From positions 42,760,166-42,824,165 of the forward strand of contig CM026398.1 of the NCBI GenBank assembly GCA_014843695.1: a stretch of DNA of 64,000 nucleotides. The letters are read 5' to 3'. A program made the position numbers and the translations under genes. The notes under the pieces are model-generated. The model was given only the letters and a program-made list of their open reading frames with translations. It was not told the origin of the DNA and searched no databases. Shown piece by piece: positions 1 to 12,764 of the stretch; positions within the stretch are counted from its first letter, which is position 1; each line of letters starts with the position of its first letter. This DNA is from Archivesica marissinica (Eukaryota > Mollusca > Bivalvia > Venerida > Vesicomyidae).

Positions 1-589
1 CTCTGGTATATATATATATTGCAGATTATCTCGAGTTGGGCGTTACAGGCGTAATGGACGGACTGTATTACACTATATGGTGTCAACCGACCATACAGGA
101 CAACGCATGGTCGTTTCGTGTCTCTTACAGCAAACTAAAACTATGAGGTTATCTAAGCCAAACGTTCACACACGTTGGAATCGCCTTGGATAAGCCAGCA
201 AAAAAAGGATAAGCTAGCGGCCCAAATATGCCACATCCACTGCAAGCATTTTTTAAGTATGTTGCGAGATATTGAAAATGTCAGCTGTAATCGAGAAATT
301 TACCCTAAAGTGGTAGAATCGGAGTTCGTGGTGCACGCAACACATACCGTTTTTACTCTTCAACTACGAAGAGTATTATTGAATATAAAGAATCAGTGCA
401 GAATTTAGCGCGCTATGTATCATTCGGGATGCCATACATATGCATATGACTACGTAAAACAGACGCCCAACACACTAATAGATCATTGGTGCTATGACAG
501 CTTGACATGTGAGTCGTCACAGTTTTATTGTTTCCTCGGAATTAAATGTTTTCTAGTTTGCTCGGAATTAAATGTGCGTCCACGTTAAC
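1..589. other. Left-edge unique sequence, no supported gene
   Basis: I recognise no gene here. One open frame (175-408, plus, 77 codons) starts with TTG rather than ATG and resembles no family I know. A 14-bp direct repeat (CTCGGAATTAAATG) occurs at about 535 and 561, just before the 41-bp array begins. It may mark the edge of an inserted element. Confidence 0.4.
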
Positions 590-3500
590 GTCATCACAAG
601 GACAGGAAATACAACATGTAGATATACGTCATCACCAGAAAAAGAAATACGACATGTAGATATACGTCATTATCACACGGAGAGGAAATACGACATGTAG
701 ATATACGTCATTATCACACGGAGAGGACATACGACATGTAGATATACGTCATTATCACAAGGAGAGGAAATACGACATGTAGGTATACGTCATTATCACC
801 AAGAGAGGAAATACGACATGTAGATATACGTCATTATCACACGGAGAGGAAATACGACATGTAGATATACGTCATAATCACACGGACAGGAAATACGACA
901 TGTATATATACGTCATTATCACACGGACAGGAAATGCGACATGTAGATATATGTCATTATCACCAGGAGAGGAAATACGACAGGTAGATATACGTCATTA
1001 TCACACGGAGAGGAAATACGACATGTAGATATAGGTCATTATCACACGGAGAGGAAATACGACATGTAGATATAGGTCATTATCACCAGGAGAGGACATA
1101 CGACATGTAGATATAGGTCATTATCACCAGGAGAGGATATACGACATGTAGATATAGGTCATTATCACCAGGAGAGGATATACGACATGTAGATATAGAT
1201 CATTATCACCAGGAGAGGATATACGACATGTAGATATAAGGTCATTATCACCAGGAGAGGAAATACGACATGTAGATATACGTCATTATCACACGGACAG
1301 GAAATACGACATGTAGATATAGGTCATTATCACACGGAGAGGAAATACGACATGTAGATATACGTCATTATCACACGGAGAGGATATACGACATGCAGAT
1401 ATACGTCATTATCACACGGATCGGAAATATGACATGTAGATAAACGTCATAATCACACGGACAGGAAATACGACATGTATATATACATCATTATCACACG
1501 GACAGGAACTACGACATGTAGATATACGTCATTATCACACGGAGAGGAAATACGACATGTAGATATACGTCATTATCACACGGAGAGGAAATACGACATG
1601 TAGATATACGTCATTATCACACGGACAGGAAATACGACATGTAGATATACGTCATAATCACACGGACAGGAGATACGACATGTATATATACGTCATTATC
1701 ACACGGACAGGAAATACGACATGTAGATATACGTCATTATCACAAGGAGAGGAAATACGACATGTACGTATACGTCATTATCACACGGAGAGGAAATACG
1801 ACATGCAGATATACGTCATAATCACACGGACAGGATATACGACATGTAGATATACGTCATAATCACACGGACAGGAAATACGACATGTATATATACGTCA
1901 TTATCACACGGACAGGAAATACGACATGTAGATATACGTCATTATCACACGGAGAGGAAATACGACACGTAGATATACGTCATTATCACACGGACAGGAA
2001 ATACGACATGTAGATATACGTCATTATCACCAGGAGAGGAAATACGACATGTAGATATACGTCATTATCACACGGAGAGGAAATACGACATGTAGATATA
2101 GGTCATTATCACCAGGAGAGGAAATATGACATGTAGATATACGTCATTATCACACGGAGAGGAAATACGACATGTAGATATAGGTCATTATCACCAGGAG
2201 AGGAAATACGACATGTAGATATACGTCATTATCACACGGAGAGGAAATACGACATGTAGATATACGTCATTATCACACGGACAGGAAATACGCCATGTAG
2301 ATATACGTCATTATCACCAGGAGAGGAAATACGACATGTAGATATAGGTCATTATCACCAGGAGAGGAAATACGACATGTAGATATACGTCATTATCACA
2401 CGGAGAGGAAATACGACATGTAGATATAGGTCATTATCACACGGAGAGGAAATACGACATGTAGATATAGGTCATTATCACACGGAGAGGATATACGACA
2501 TGTATATATAGATCATTATCACCAGGAGAGGATATACGACATGTAGATATAAGGTCATTATCACCAGGAGAGGAAATACGACATGTAGATATACGTCATT
2601 ATCACACGGACAGGAAATACGACATGTAGATATAGGTCATTATCACACGGAGAGGAAATACGACATGTAGATATACGTCATTATCACACGGAGAGGATAT
2701 ACGACATGCAGATATACGTCATTATCACACGGATCGGAAATATGACATGTAGATAAACGTCATAATCACACGGACAGGAAATACGACATGTATATATACG
2801 TCATTATCATACGGACAGGAAATACGACATGTAGATATACGTCATTATCACACGGAGAGGAAATACGACATGTAGATATACGTCATTATCACACGGAGAG
2901 GAAATACGACATGTAGATATACGTCATTATCACACGGACAGGAAATACGACATGTATATATACGTCATTATCACACGGACAGGAAATACGACATGTAGAT
3001 ATACGTCATTATCACACGGAGAGGAAATACGACATGTAGATATAGGTCATTATCACCAGGAGAGGATATACGACATGTAGATATAGATCATTATCACCAG
3101 GAGAGGATATACGACATGTAGATATAGGTCATTATCACCAGGAGAGGAAATAGGACATGTACATATACGTCATTATCACACGGACAGGAAATACGACATG
3201 TAGATATAGGTCATTATCACACGGAGAGGAAATACGACATGTAGATATACGTCATTATCACACGGAGAGGATATACGACATGCAGATATACGTCATTATC
3301 ACACGGATCGGAAATATGACATGTAGATAAACGTCATAATCACACGGACAGGAAATACGACATGTATATATACGTCATTATCACACGGACAGGAAATACG
3401 ACATATAGATATACGTCATTATCACACGGACAGGAAATACGACATGTAGATATACGTCATTATCACACGGACAGGAAATACGACATGTAGATATACGTCA

Positions 3501-6103
3501 TAATCACACGGACAGGAAATACGACATGTATATATACGTCATTATCACACGGACAGGAAATACGACATGTAGATATACGTCATTATCACACGGAGAGGAA
3601 ATACGACATGTAGATATAGGTCATTATCACCAGGAGAGGATATACGACATGTAGATATAGATCATTATCACCAGGAGAGGATATACGACATGTAGATATA
3701 GGTCATTATCACCAGGAGAGGAAATAGGACATGTACATATACGTCATTATCACACGGACAGGAAATACGACATGTAGATATAGGTCATTATCACACGGAG
3801 AGGAAATACGACATGTAGATATACGTCATTATCACACGGAGAGGATATACGACATGCAGATATACGTCATTATCACACGGATCGGAAATATGACATGTAG
3901 ATAAACGTCATAATCACACGGACAGGAAATACGACATGTATATATACGTCATTATCACACGGACAGGAAATACGACATATAGATATACGTCATTATCACA
4001 CGGACAGGAAATACGACATGTAGATATACGTCATTATCACACGGACAGGAAATACGACATGTAGATATACGTCATAATCACACGGACAGGAAATACGACA
4101 TGTATATATACGTCATTATCACACGGACAGGAAATACGACATGTAGATATACGTCATTATCACCAGGAGAGGAAATACGACATGTATATATACGTCATTA
4201 TCACACGGAGAGGAAATACGACATGTATATATAAGTCATTATCACCAGGAGAGGAAATACGACATGTAGATATAGGTCATTATCACCAGGAGAGGATATA
4301 CGACATGTAGATATACATCATTATCACACGGAGAGGAAATACGATATGTAGATATACGTCATTATCACCAGGAGAGGAAATACGACATGTAGATATACGT
4401 CATTATCACCAGGAGAGGAAATACGACATGTAGATATACGTCATTATCACCAGGAGAGGAAATACGACATGTAGATATAGGTCATTATCACCAGGAGAGA
4501 AAATACGACATGTAGATATACGTCATTATCACACGGAGAGGAAATACGACATGTAGATATACGTCATTATCACCAGGAGAGGATATACGACATGTTGATA
4601 TACGTCATTATCACACGGACAGGAAATACGACATGTAGATATAGGTCATTATCACACGGAGAGGAAATATGACATGTAGATATAGGTCATTATCACCAGG
4701 AGATGAAATACGACATGTAGACATACGTCATTATCACCAGGAGAGGAAATATGACATGTAGATATAGGTCATTATCACACGGAGAGGAAATACGACATGT
4801 AGATATAGGTCATTATCACACGGACAGGAAATACGACATGTAGATATAGGTCATTATCACACGGAGAGGAAATACGACATGTAGATATACGTCATTATCA
4901 CACGGAGATGATATACGACATGCAGATATACGTCATTATCACACGGAGAGGAAATACGACATGTAGATATACGTCATTATCACACGGACAGGAAATACTA
5001 CATGTAGATATACGTCATAATCACACGGACAGGAAATACGACATGTATATATACGTCATTATCACACGGAGAGGAAATACGACATGTAGATATACGTCAT
5101 TATCACACGGACAGGAAATACGACATGTAGATATACGTCATTATCACCAGGAGAGGAAACACGATATGTAGATATACGTCATTATCACACGGAGAGGAAA
5201 TACGACATGTAGATATACGTCATTATCACACGGAGAGGAAATACGACATGTAGATATAGATCATTATCACCAGGAGAGGAAATACGACATGTAATATACG
5301 TCATTATCACCAGGAGAGCAAATACGACATGTAGATATACGTCATTATCACCAGGAGAGCAAATACGACATGTAGATATACGTCATTATCACCAGGAGAG
5401 CAAATACGACATGTAGATATACGTCATTATCACACGGACAGGAAATACGACATGTAGATATACGTCATTATCACCAGGAGAGGAAACACGATATGTAGAT
5501 ATACGTCATTATCACACGGAGAGGAAATACGACATGTAGATATACGTCATTATCACACGGAGAGGAAATACGACATGTAGATATAGATCATTATCACCAG
5601 GAGAGGAAATACGACATGTAGATATACGTCCTTATCACCAGGAGAGCAAATACGACATGTAGATATACGTCATTATCACCAGGAGAGCAAATACGACATG
5701 TAGATATACGTCATTATCACCAGGAGAGGAAATACGACATGTAGATATACGTCATTATCACACGGACAGGAAATACGACCTGTAGATATACGTCATTATC
5801 ACACGGAGAGGAAATATGACATGTAGATATAGGTCATTATCACACGGAGAGGAAATATGACATGTAGATATAGGTCATTATCACCAGGAGATGAAATACG
5901 ACATGTAGATATACGTCATTATCACCAGGAGAGGAAATATGACATGTAGATATAGGTCATTATCACACGGAGAGGAAATACGACAAGTAGATATACGTCA
6001 TTATCACACGGAGATGATATACGACATGCAGATATACGTCATTATCACACGGATAGGAAATATGACATGTAGATAAACGTCACTATCACACGGAGAGGAA
6101 CTA
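590..6103. repeat. 41-bp minisatellite, about 134 copies
   Basis: A 41-bp unit is repeated head to tail for about 5.5 kb. A constant core reads ATACGTCATTATCAC, followed by either ACGGAGAGG or CAGGAGAGG and then AAATACGACATG. Unit variants (ACGGACAGG, ATAGGTCATT, TATACATCA) are interspersed. Longer periods exist: the rare variant with TCGGAAATATGACATG falls at about 1421, 2734, 3308 and 3882. Those spacings are 1313, 574 and 574 bp, so 574 bp equals 14 units exactly. This shows multi-unit duplications. The array is in intergenic sequence downstream of the PARP-like gene. Frames of 60-87 codons inside it are repeat artefacts. Confidence 0.97.
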
Positions 6104-6111
6104 TCCTTTTT

Positions 6112-6370
6112 AAAGCTTATTTATCTTCACTTCCGGTTGCCCACATGAGCGACGGACAGTTTACCTAGCAACACCTTGCTTGGGCAGGCTCCAGCGGTTA
6201 ACCAATACTTGGCTGCACCAACCTCCGTAACAAACTGCCAACAATTTCCCATAAAGAGACACGGTCTGAGCATGGCACGAACCCGTGACCATCAGTGATG
6301 ATAGGCTACCGTGGTATACAAGTCAATGACCGTAAGTACTCGATCACGCCTCGGACGAAGAGCAACTATC
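6112..6370 (-). mobile_element. tRNA-derived SINE, family A (minus)
   Basis: Read on the minus strand this copy has a tRNA-like head at about 6365-6240 with a degenerate box B (CACGGGTTCGTGCC). A body follows with GTTACGGAGGTTGGTGCAGC, then GGTTAACCGCTGGAGCCTGC, and a tail with AACCGGAAGTGAAGATAAATAA. The same arrangement occurs at 9965, 20945, 24118 and 32848, which defines it as a dispersed family. This copy is diverged in the head. Confidence 0.8.
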
Positions 6371-7282
6371 TGTAGGTATACGACACTAATGCATTGACAT
6401 ACTTTCACAACTCCTCCACAAATATGGCGACGATAAATTCTTCTAAATATGGAAACTTTTCCCAGTACTATCATCATTATTTACATTAAGACTTTTTATT
6501 TAAAAGCACTGTTGTCTTTAACGAGGATTTAAACATTTCAGAAATGATTCATTCGGAACTGACCTAGACATGTTAATAGGAAATCGTATAATTTGCAAAT
6601 ATGGGTTAGACATAGAACGCTCCTACAGTACATGTGTGACGGCTGCCAGGTTAGCTGGCGTATAACCAATATAACGCATGTTTGATCCTCGTCAGGGAAG
6701 AATGTGATCGGATGGTAGTACGGTCGTCGCCATATCGGATATGCGTATGTTTTTCATGGGTAGGGCCTACATGTTAAAATTTGTTTCGCAATTGTAGTGA
6801 AGTAAATAATGCTTAAGTAGTGTTGTTTTTGCACTAAAACTACTACATTTCCGTAACAGCAAATCAAATGGGTATCAAACAATGATCTTACACTTGGGTG
6901 ATTTCAAACCATATTTTATGAAAGCCGAATAAGTTACAATCCGGACCGGAAATATCCTCTAGTTCACATTAAACTTCCAAGTTGGACATTGACCTTGAAG
7001 CTATGGACCGGGGTCTTGTGTACGTTAAGTCACATATATATATGGCGAACATGTGTGGCGCATTTGTTTTGAAATCCCTCCATAGCTGAATGAATACCTT
7101 ACCTCCCTGACCGGAAATTATGTACCTATATATAGTTCACATCTTTTAACGTTTGCCATGAAGCTAAGGACCTGGGTCGTGTTTAGGATGCTTCACCTAT
7201 AGGCTATATGGCACACATTTCAGTTTCAATCCGACCTGGAAATATATTGACACGGACGAACGGACGCACCCACACTTGTATA
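6371..7282. other. Intergenic; diverged repeat at about 6900-7265
   Basis: No coding signal was found. Between about 6900 and 7265 two diverged copies of a segment lie about 160 bp apart, with shared cores GAAGCTATGGACCGGGGTC and GAAGCTAAGGACCTGGGTC. Each is followed by TATATGGC and an ACACATTTC-like stretch, and the block ends in ACGGACGAACGGACGC. This looks like an old dispersed repeat, but I cannot name its class. Confidence 0.35.
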
Positions 7283-7523
7283 TTAACCCTTTCAACACCA
7301 CATACCTCTAAATAGGCTTACAAAAAGTGTAGATCCAGATGAGCCGGCTCGTGACGAGCCGTCTCATCAGGATCTGCACTTTTTGCCAGTGATATGACTA
7401 TTTTTAGACATAATTACCCATTTTGATAAATGAACTTGTCCAAATGTGATTTTCTGATTCATTTATTGGTTTATGAATATCATGGACCAGTCCATGTGAG
7501 TTACTTGGTGTTGAAAGGGTTAA
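7283..7523. mobile_element. MITE with TTAA ends, family M1
   Basis: The element is 241 bp with 18-bp perfect terminal inverted repeats, TTAACCCTTTCAACACCA and its complement. The outer TTAA fits a piggyBac-like target-site duplication followed by CCCTTT termini. An internal near-perfect hairpin (about 7319-7382) has arms of about 31 bp around GGCTCGT/ACGAGCC. Copies at 23107, 54992 and 55762 share the whole layout. There is no coding capacity. Confidence 0.88.
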
Positions 7524-8390
7524 TTTGATCAATATACATGTAGTCATATAAGCGGTATTGAAAGGCACATACACGTTTTTCTAGCCACATAGCCTCTAAC
7601 CCTAAACCACTAGACAGTAAACCTAGTGTTCTCCTAGCCACCATGGGCGTAGCTAGCGATTTCATACGTGCAGGCGCGACTGTTAAATTGAGCATCATCG
7701 ATGCGACGTTGCTAGTAAGGCCTGCTCCCCCCCCCCCACACCCCAGGCAAATGTTGAAACTTAGAACTCAATAGTGCAATTAATCTAATGTGCATCTTAG
7801 ACGTTGGAATTTCCATATTTTCAGAGATGTACCCCCATTACACCCATTTCAGTTTTTATTGCATTTTCGGGTTTTAGATAGTACTTTTTCTGGGACAATC
7901 TGCACGCCAGGGCCTTCAGTGCCATATTGTAGCTACGTGCTTCGTCACATATTACAATTTTATGGGTGCGAACTATATACCCCCGAATTCTTCTGGGGGC
8001 ACAATAAAGACGCTTGATATAGATTCGGCTTACATTTGGGTAACGAGATCGCATTGATATTATCTAGTGTTGAGGGGGTATTGTATAACGATATTGCTAA
8101 GCAGAAGATTTACTATACAGAGTATGAAAGAGAACACGGCAATGGCTACGTCTCCAGCATTCAAGAAACTTCCACCAAGTGTATTCGTAGGTAATATCTA
8201 TAGCTATAGAGGATATTTAACGACACTCGTGGAAGTACACATCGGTCATCACTAGATAAAATAAAATTCTATCTTACACTAATAAACTCAGATCTTTTTC
8301 TTTTATGATTTCCAATGACTTTGGCCAATATAATATTAATTTTTAAATTGTATTCATTTTACTGCCATGTCTGGAGCCTCATTGCACTAC
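7524..8390. other. Intergenic, nothing recognised
   Basis: This stretch holds a C-homopolymer with a CCCCACACCCC run at about 7728-7745 and small open frames on both strands that overlap each other and match nothing I know. No splice-bounded coding segment was found. Confidence 0.4.
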
Positions 8391-8530
8391 TTGATTTTGC
8401 GAGAAGAGATGGGAGTCTGTTTTAACAGGGTTGAATGTGACTAGCCATTCGTCAGTCCAGGACGAAATGGTATCCAAGTCAGAATTAATGGTAGATGCCG
8501 CGTGTGGAGGACCTTTGACAATCACATAAA
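8391..8530 (-). pseudogene. LINE reverse-transcriptase fragment
   Basis: Minus-strand translation reads INSDLDTISSWTDEWLVTFN followed by PVKTDSHLF. This is the conserved segment just C-terminal to the catalytic core of non-LTR reverse transcriptases, where a tryptophan-rich stretch precedes FNP-x-KT. Only about 45 codons survive. The frame runs into a MITE at 8547 on one side and stops on the other. It is a dead fragment of a mollusc-type LINE, unrelated in position to the other LINE pieces in the window. Confidence 0.75.
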
Positions 8531-8546
8531 CAAAGATTTCATGTAC

Positions 8547-8752
8547 ACTAGAGGACATAGAAAACGCTTACATTATATGATTATTATTACATGAAAACGA
8601 AATACGAAGGATTACATCAAAGATATCATATCTTTATTACAAAACACAAACTGAACAACTAAATATTTTAAAACAATGTATTTATATAGTTATTGTTTTT
8701 CATGTAAAACCACACGTATACGAAGTGTGCGTTTTCTATGTCCTCGTAGTAT
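8547..8752. mobile_element. MITE family M2 (about 205 bp)
   Basis: Terminal inverted repeats read ACTAGAGGACATAGAAAACG at the left and the complement of GCGTTTTCTATGTCCTCGTAG at the right. TA-rich flanks (GTAC and GTATAC) suggest a TA target. The interior holds AAACAATGTATTTATATAG, which is found inverted in the copy at 9563-9788. No open frame is present. The ends suggest a Tc1/mariner-type derivative, but the superfamily is an inference. Confidence 0.78.
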
Positions 8753-8765
8753 ACACTTGTGTGTT

Positions 8766-9035
8766 GTACGTTTATTTATCGTCGCTACCGGTTGCCTATA
8801 TGAGCGACGCCTCATGAAGAGATTAGTCATTTTAGATTGTTGGAGGATAGTGCAATGATACAGACAGAGATCCATTCCATACTCTCCTACTGGTTCTTTT
8901 ACGTGCACGGTGTAAAGCACCGACACGAGACCTCGGTTTAACGTCCCATCTGAGACTGTTAATTTTATTAGGGTCAGACGGCGGATCGAACCTGCGATCC
9001 CTGGATTACCAGTCCAGCGGTTAGTATACAATTCA
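8766..9035 (-). mobile_element. tRNA-derived SINE, family B (minus)
   Basis: On the minus strand a tRNA-like head (about 9025-8970) contains CTGGACTGGTAATCCAGG and GCAGGTTCGATCC (box B). The body follows with GATGGGACGTTAAACCGAGG, GTGCTTTACACCGTGCACG and TAAAAGAACC. The tail has GTCGCTCATATAGGCAACCG and AGCGACGATAAATAAACG. The full-length relative is at 33487-33768 on the plus strand. The first half of the head is replaced by flanking sequence, so this copy is 5'-truncated. Confidence 0.83.
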
Positions 9036-9387
9036 ATATTTGACTGAGTAATACAAGTCCGTTTCTTCATAAACAACGCTATAAATGGTTACTCTACTGA
9101 AACACGCACATCACGCATTTGCTTACAATATTACATTATACGTAAACACCGCCTTTCTTCTTTCACTAACAGCCGTACTTGATTAGCCTGGGAACAGGCT
9201 ATACACCGGGTATGTACAAGAACAAGCATGGGCGTTTCTTTAATTGAAGGGTCTTCTGTATCTTACACGATCATCGAAACCATGTAATGACTAATATACT
9301 TCTGGCAGCATCGCCAAAATTGACCAGGGGGCAACGATAAAAAAACGTTTTCATTTAATCAAGTTTTATTCATTCTAAATAGTCTAC
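9036..9387. other. Intergenic, nothing firm
   Basis: No gene is seen. At about 9183-9200 a short palindromic stretch AGCCTGGGAACAGGCT resembles the terminus of the MITE at 28539-28697 and may be a fragment of it. Confidence 0.35.
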
Positions 9388-9788
9388 GTATACTAGAGCA
9401 CATAGAAAACGCATACTACGGATAACTGTTTCTTTCATGTTTGCCACTGAATGATTGTTGTTTCTCAGATTTGAAGCAGTGGAAGATGGCGTATTCTTTC
9501 CCACTGCTTGTGTTCCGTATTCCTCCGCATTTGTCTGTACTTTTGTATTTTCTGACAAACCTACTACTAGAGGACATAGAAAACTCACACTTCGGATAAG
9601 TGTGTTTTTACGTGAAAAACAATAACTATATAAATACATAGTTTTAAACATTTTGGAATATTTTTAGTTGTTCAGTTTGTGTTTTGTAATAAAGATGTGA
9701 TATATCTTTGATGGAATCCTTCGTATTTCGTGTTCATGTAATAATAATCATATACTGTAGGTGTGCCTTTTCTATGTCATCTAGTATA
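9388..9788. mobile_element. Two abutting M2-type MITEs
   Basis: The right element (about 9563-9788) begins ACTAGAGGACATAGAAAACT and ends CTTTTCTATGTCATCTAGTA. It is the inverted counterpart of the copy at 8547-8752, with shared interior at about 9610-9720. A second, shorter element to its left (about 9388-9565) begins ACTAGAGCACATAGAAAACG and shares the right boundary with it. A frame covering 9370-9651 crosses both and is not a gene. Confidence 0.7.
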
Positions 9789-9964
9789 CAATTCAAAACC
9801 AATTTACACTGTATAATAATGGTACGATAAATGGCACCATGTACAAAATAAATAATAAGCTTTTAGCTTTCATTTCAATCGACTTGTGTTTATTGTGTAC
9901 ATAATTATTTGTCGTAAATTATTTTATAGTCTATAATGTCGAGTAAATATTTTTAAACCAATAT

Positions 9965-10205
9965 TTGTTGAAGCAAATCGATTGGGTCACACGTCGAGTG
10001 GTTGAGGTCGCACTGACACTGATGGTCACGGGTTCGAGCTCCGCTCAGACTGCTCTTTATGTGAAAAAGTTGGCAGTTTCTTACGGAGGTTGGTGTACCA
10101 AGTATAGGTTAACCACAGAAGCCTACAGGAAATGTGTTGTTAGGTAAACTGCCAGTCGCTCATTTGGTCAACCGGTAGCGACGATAAATAAACTTAAAAA
10201 TAAAT
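9965..10205 (+). mobile_element. tRNA-derived SINE, family A (plus)
   Basis: This is a nearly full-length copy on the plus strand. The head has box A-like GTCGAGTGGTTGAGGTCG and box B GGGTTCGAGCTCC. The body has GTTGGCAGTTTCTTACGGAG and GTTAACCACAGAAGCC. The tail has CAGTCGCTCATTTGGTCAAC and GGTAGCGACGATAAATAAAC. GTCGCT and AGCGAC in the tail can pair into a stem. The head best resembles a class II tRNA such as Ser or Leu. Confidence 0.87.
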
Positions 10206-10324
10206 GTAAACTTTCATTTCGTTGGCAAAGAACGTACCGTTTATCAAACGAAATAACAAATCGACGAAGCTATAATAAGTATTGATAGTTAATGAGGATT
10301 ACTTATTATTTGCAAATAAATAGT

Positions 10325-10332
10325 GCACAGAC

Positions 10333-10401
<69 letters not shown>

Positions 10402-10402
10402 A
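10325..10402. repeat. (ACAG)n microsatellite
   Basis: About 19 copies of the tetranucleotide CAGA/ACAG run without interruption after an initial CACAGACA. Slippage length variation is expected. It follows the family A SINE by about 120 bp. Confidence 0.97.
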
Positions 10403-11574
10403 TATTATATAATCGATACAATATTCGCATTACCGGTAAGTCAGGTTGTTAGCATTAAACAATGCGTCACATTACGTGTAAGCTAAGGTATACTGCCTTA
10501 CCTATACAGTAGTGTAATATACACGGAGCCTCATAACAAACGTACATTATTAAGACATAACTCGACATAGACATTTTAAGATAAAACCTAAAGATACATG
10601 TATTATAATAAGATTATTTGTATACGAATTTGTGTCGTTCTGTTAACATGTCATCGCAGGCTTTCACACTGTACACATATATATTTCAATATACTATTCC
10701 GCTGCAAACAGCAATGTACACATTACATGAATATCACATCCCATCAAAAACAGACACCTTACACTAGCCAACATATTTGTATCGCTGGACTAGTGATATC
10801 ATAGGGTTTAAGATCGCCAGTATGTCCAAAACGTGAACATTCTGTTGCTGACGCATCTATTTCATGGAAACTTGGACACTTCTTGGTATGCCCAATAACA
10901 TTTGTCAATATACGTGATCTCAAGTTTTCATTTTCAACACAGAAAAGACTTTGATGCATAACAATGTTTTCAACTAAATAACTGGCGATAATTACCATAA
11001 GCTCCTGTAGCTTTCAATTCAATACACTTGTCTTGATAGTTGTATTGTATGGATGTTTATATGTACAGATGTTATATGTCATGTTTATCTTGATAAAATA
11101 TGTTTAAAGGAACTAAATAACTGCATCTTTTACAACGCTCGGTCATAAAAAGGAAAGTAATTTACACAGTAAACTAACAGCGTCGAAATAATATTCTACA
11201 GAATGGTATTTCCAACACAAACGCCATAGTAGTGTATACACAGGTCTTTACATGGAAACATGTTCACACACTGTTCTGGTGTTCAGATGAGTCTTTCACA
11301 AAGTATATTCTGTTTACACGACAAAAGACGCTTCCATTAATATGTTGATGGACAGTACGCCTATTCTAGAGACGATGTTACGTAGGACAGTAAATCATAT
11401 TTCTCCAGAATTTTGAAAATATCTGGCGATCTTTGTAATTTATGTATCTGACAAGTATATGAATGCATATTTTCATTCGCTAGGTAGTTACACCGCAGCC
11501 TGCAAAGTTGTTAAAAAAACTGAAGCTTTCTGTACTCTATACATGGAGATGTATGTATGTATGCTCCATTAATG
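10403..11574. other. Intergenic, no recognised gene
   Basis: This is AT-rich sequence without splice-bounded coding segments. A minus-strand frame at 10759-10998 (79 codons, with CSRFGHTGDLKPYDI) has a protein-like composition but I do not recognise it. It could be a fragment of a transposon-encoded protein. Confidence 0.35.
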
Positions 11575-11745
11575 TCAAACCCCTTGTGGGGACCTAGACA
11601 TGTTTTCCTGGGCATGCTTAGCCGACCATAGCGGTTAACCAGTACTAAGCAATGTGTGTGAGGTGCCTTGCTCAATGACACTACATACGTGGCCTGACTG
11701 AGTATCGAACCCGACGCTCTACCATTGGACCACGGACGCCACACT
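11575..11745 (-). mobile_element. SINE-like element, family E (minus)
   Basis: On the minus strand the head reads GGCGTCCGTGGTCCAATGG and TAGAGCGTCGGGTTCGATAC. These match boxes A and B, but the region between them is shortened. The body contains TGTCATTGAGCAAGGCACCT and GTACTGGTTAACCGCTATGG, followed by GCCCAGGAAAACATG. GTTAACCGCT and GCCCAGGAAA are shared with family A. The tRNA head itself is too degenerate to be a functional gene. Confidence 0.65.
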
Positions 11746-12159
11746 GAGATTGGCATAACCCCTAGCGCATACATGGCTGTGTCAATATTTGAACACATAG
11801 ATATTCTTTGGATATATTTAACACACAATCTATGAGAACGTTCAAGAAGTAATGTGTTTGCATCCATCATATAGTTCCACAGTTCATATTCTTATAACGC
11901 ATTATGTTGCATCATAGTTCTATATATATATATAGGTGACCTTATATATATATATTCGCAAGAGTTACTAGATTTAACAGTCACCAGAACATACACCACT
12001 GTTAGTAATACTCAGTAAAGTCCCGCGTAAATTTGAGCTAGCATCATGAACATTCATATTAATGTTAAATAGTTATCCATGAAGATAATTAAATGTATAT
12101 ACTTGTCTCTTCCTTAAGGAAATGTGTTCCAATCTTCCAAAACCGATCACATCTTTTAA
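11746..12159. other. Intergenic with an AT-rich palindrome
   Basis: No gene is seen. At about 11920-11960 two (AT)n runs flank AGGTGACCT, so the stretch can fold into a long AT-rich cruciform. Confidence 0.4.
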
Positions 12160-12656
12160 AGTCAGCATTTAATTTAGTTTCATTGTATACTATAACAGCA
12201 CATTTAGTTTCATTGTATACTATAACAGCACATTTAGTATCATTGTATACTATAACAGCACATTTAGTTTCATTGTATACTATAACAGCACATTTAGTAT
12301 CATTGTATACTATAACAGCACATTTAGTATCATTGTATACTATAACAGCACATTTAGTATCATTGCGTACTATAACAGCACATTTAGTATCATTGCGTAC
12401 TATAACAGCACATTTAGTATCATTGTATACTATAACAGCACATTTAGTATCATTGTATACTATAACAGCACATTTAGTATCATTGTATACTATAACAGCA
12501 CCATTTAGTATCATTGTATACTATAACAGCACATTTAGTATCATTGTATACTATAACAGCACATTTAGTATCATTGTATACTATAACAGCACATTTAGTA
12601 TCATTGTATACTATAACAGCACATTTAGTTTCATTGTATACTATAACAGCACATTT
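12160..12656. repeat. 30-bp minisatellite, about 16 copies
   Basis: The 30-bp unit contains CATTGTATACTATAACAGCA followed by CATTTAGTAT or CATTTAGTTT. Two central copies carry CATTGCGTAC. One extra C at about 12502 shifts the register. Because 30 is a multiple of 3 and the unit lacks stops in several frames, apparent proteins of 77-188 residues appear on both strands, all with a 10-residue period. These are by-products of the repeat. Confidence 0.97.
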
Positions 12657-12764
12657 TGAATGATTATACTCAAAGCACAATTTTAGTGAGCATTCATAAC
12701 ATATCTGAATCAATTTATCGAGACCGGATTTAAAAGTGAGACAATAAACATGTTGTCGACAACA

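Noticed and set aside
175..408. 77-codon open frame near the left edge
   Set aside because: It has no ATG start at its 5' end, no recognised domain, and no clear splice sites. I could not support it as an exon.
10759..10998. 79-codon minus-strand open frame
   Set aside because: Its composition is protein-like but I recognise no family, and no neighbouring exon continues it.
12089..12713. Open frames on both strands with 10-residue repeats
   Set aside because: They follow from a 30-bp unit without stops. Two overlapping antisense proteins of this type are not credible.
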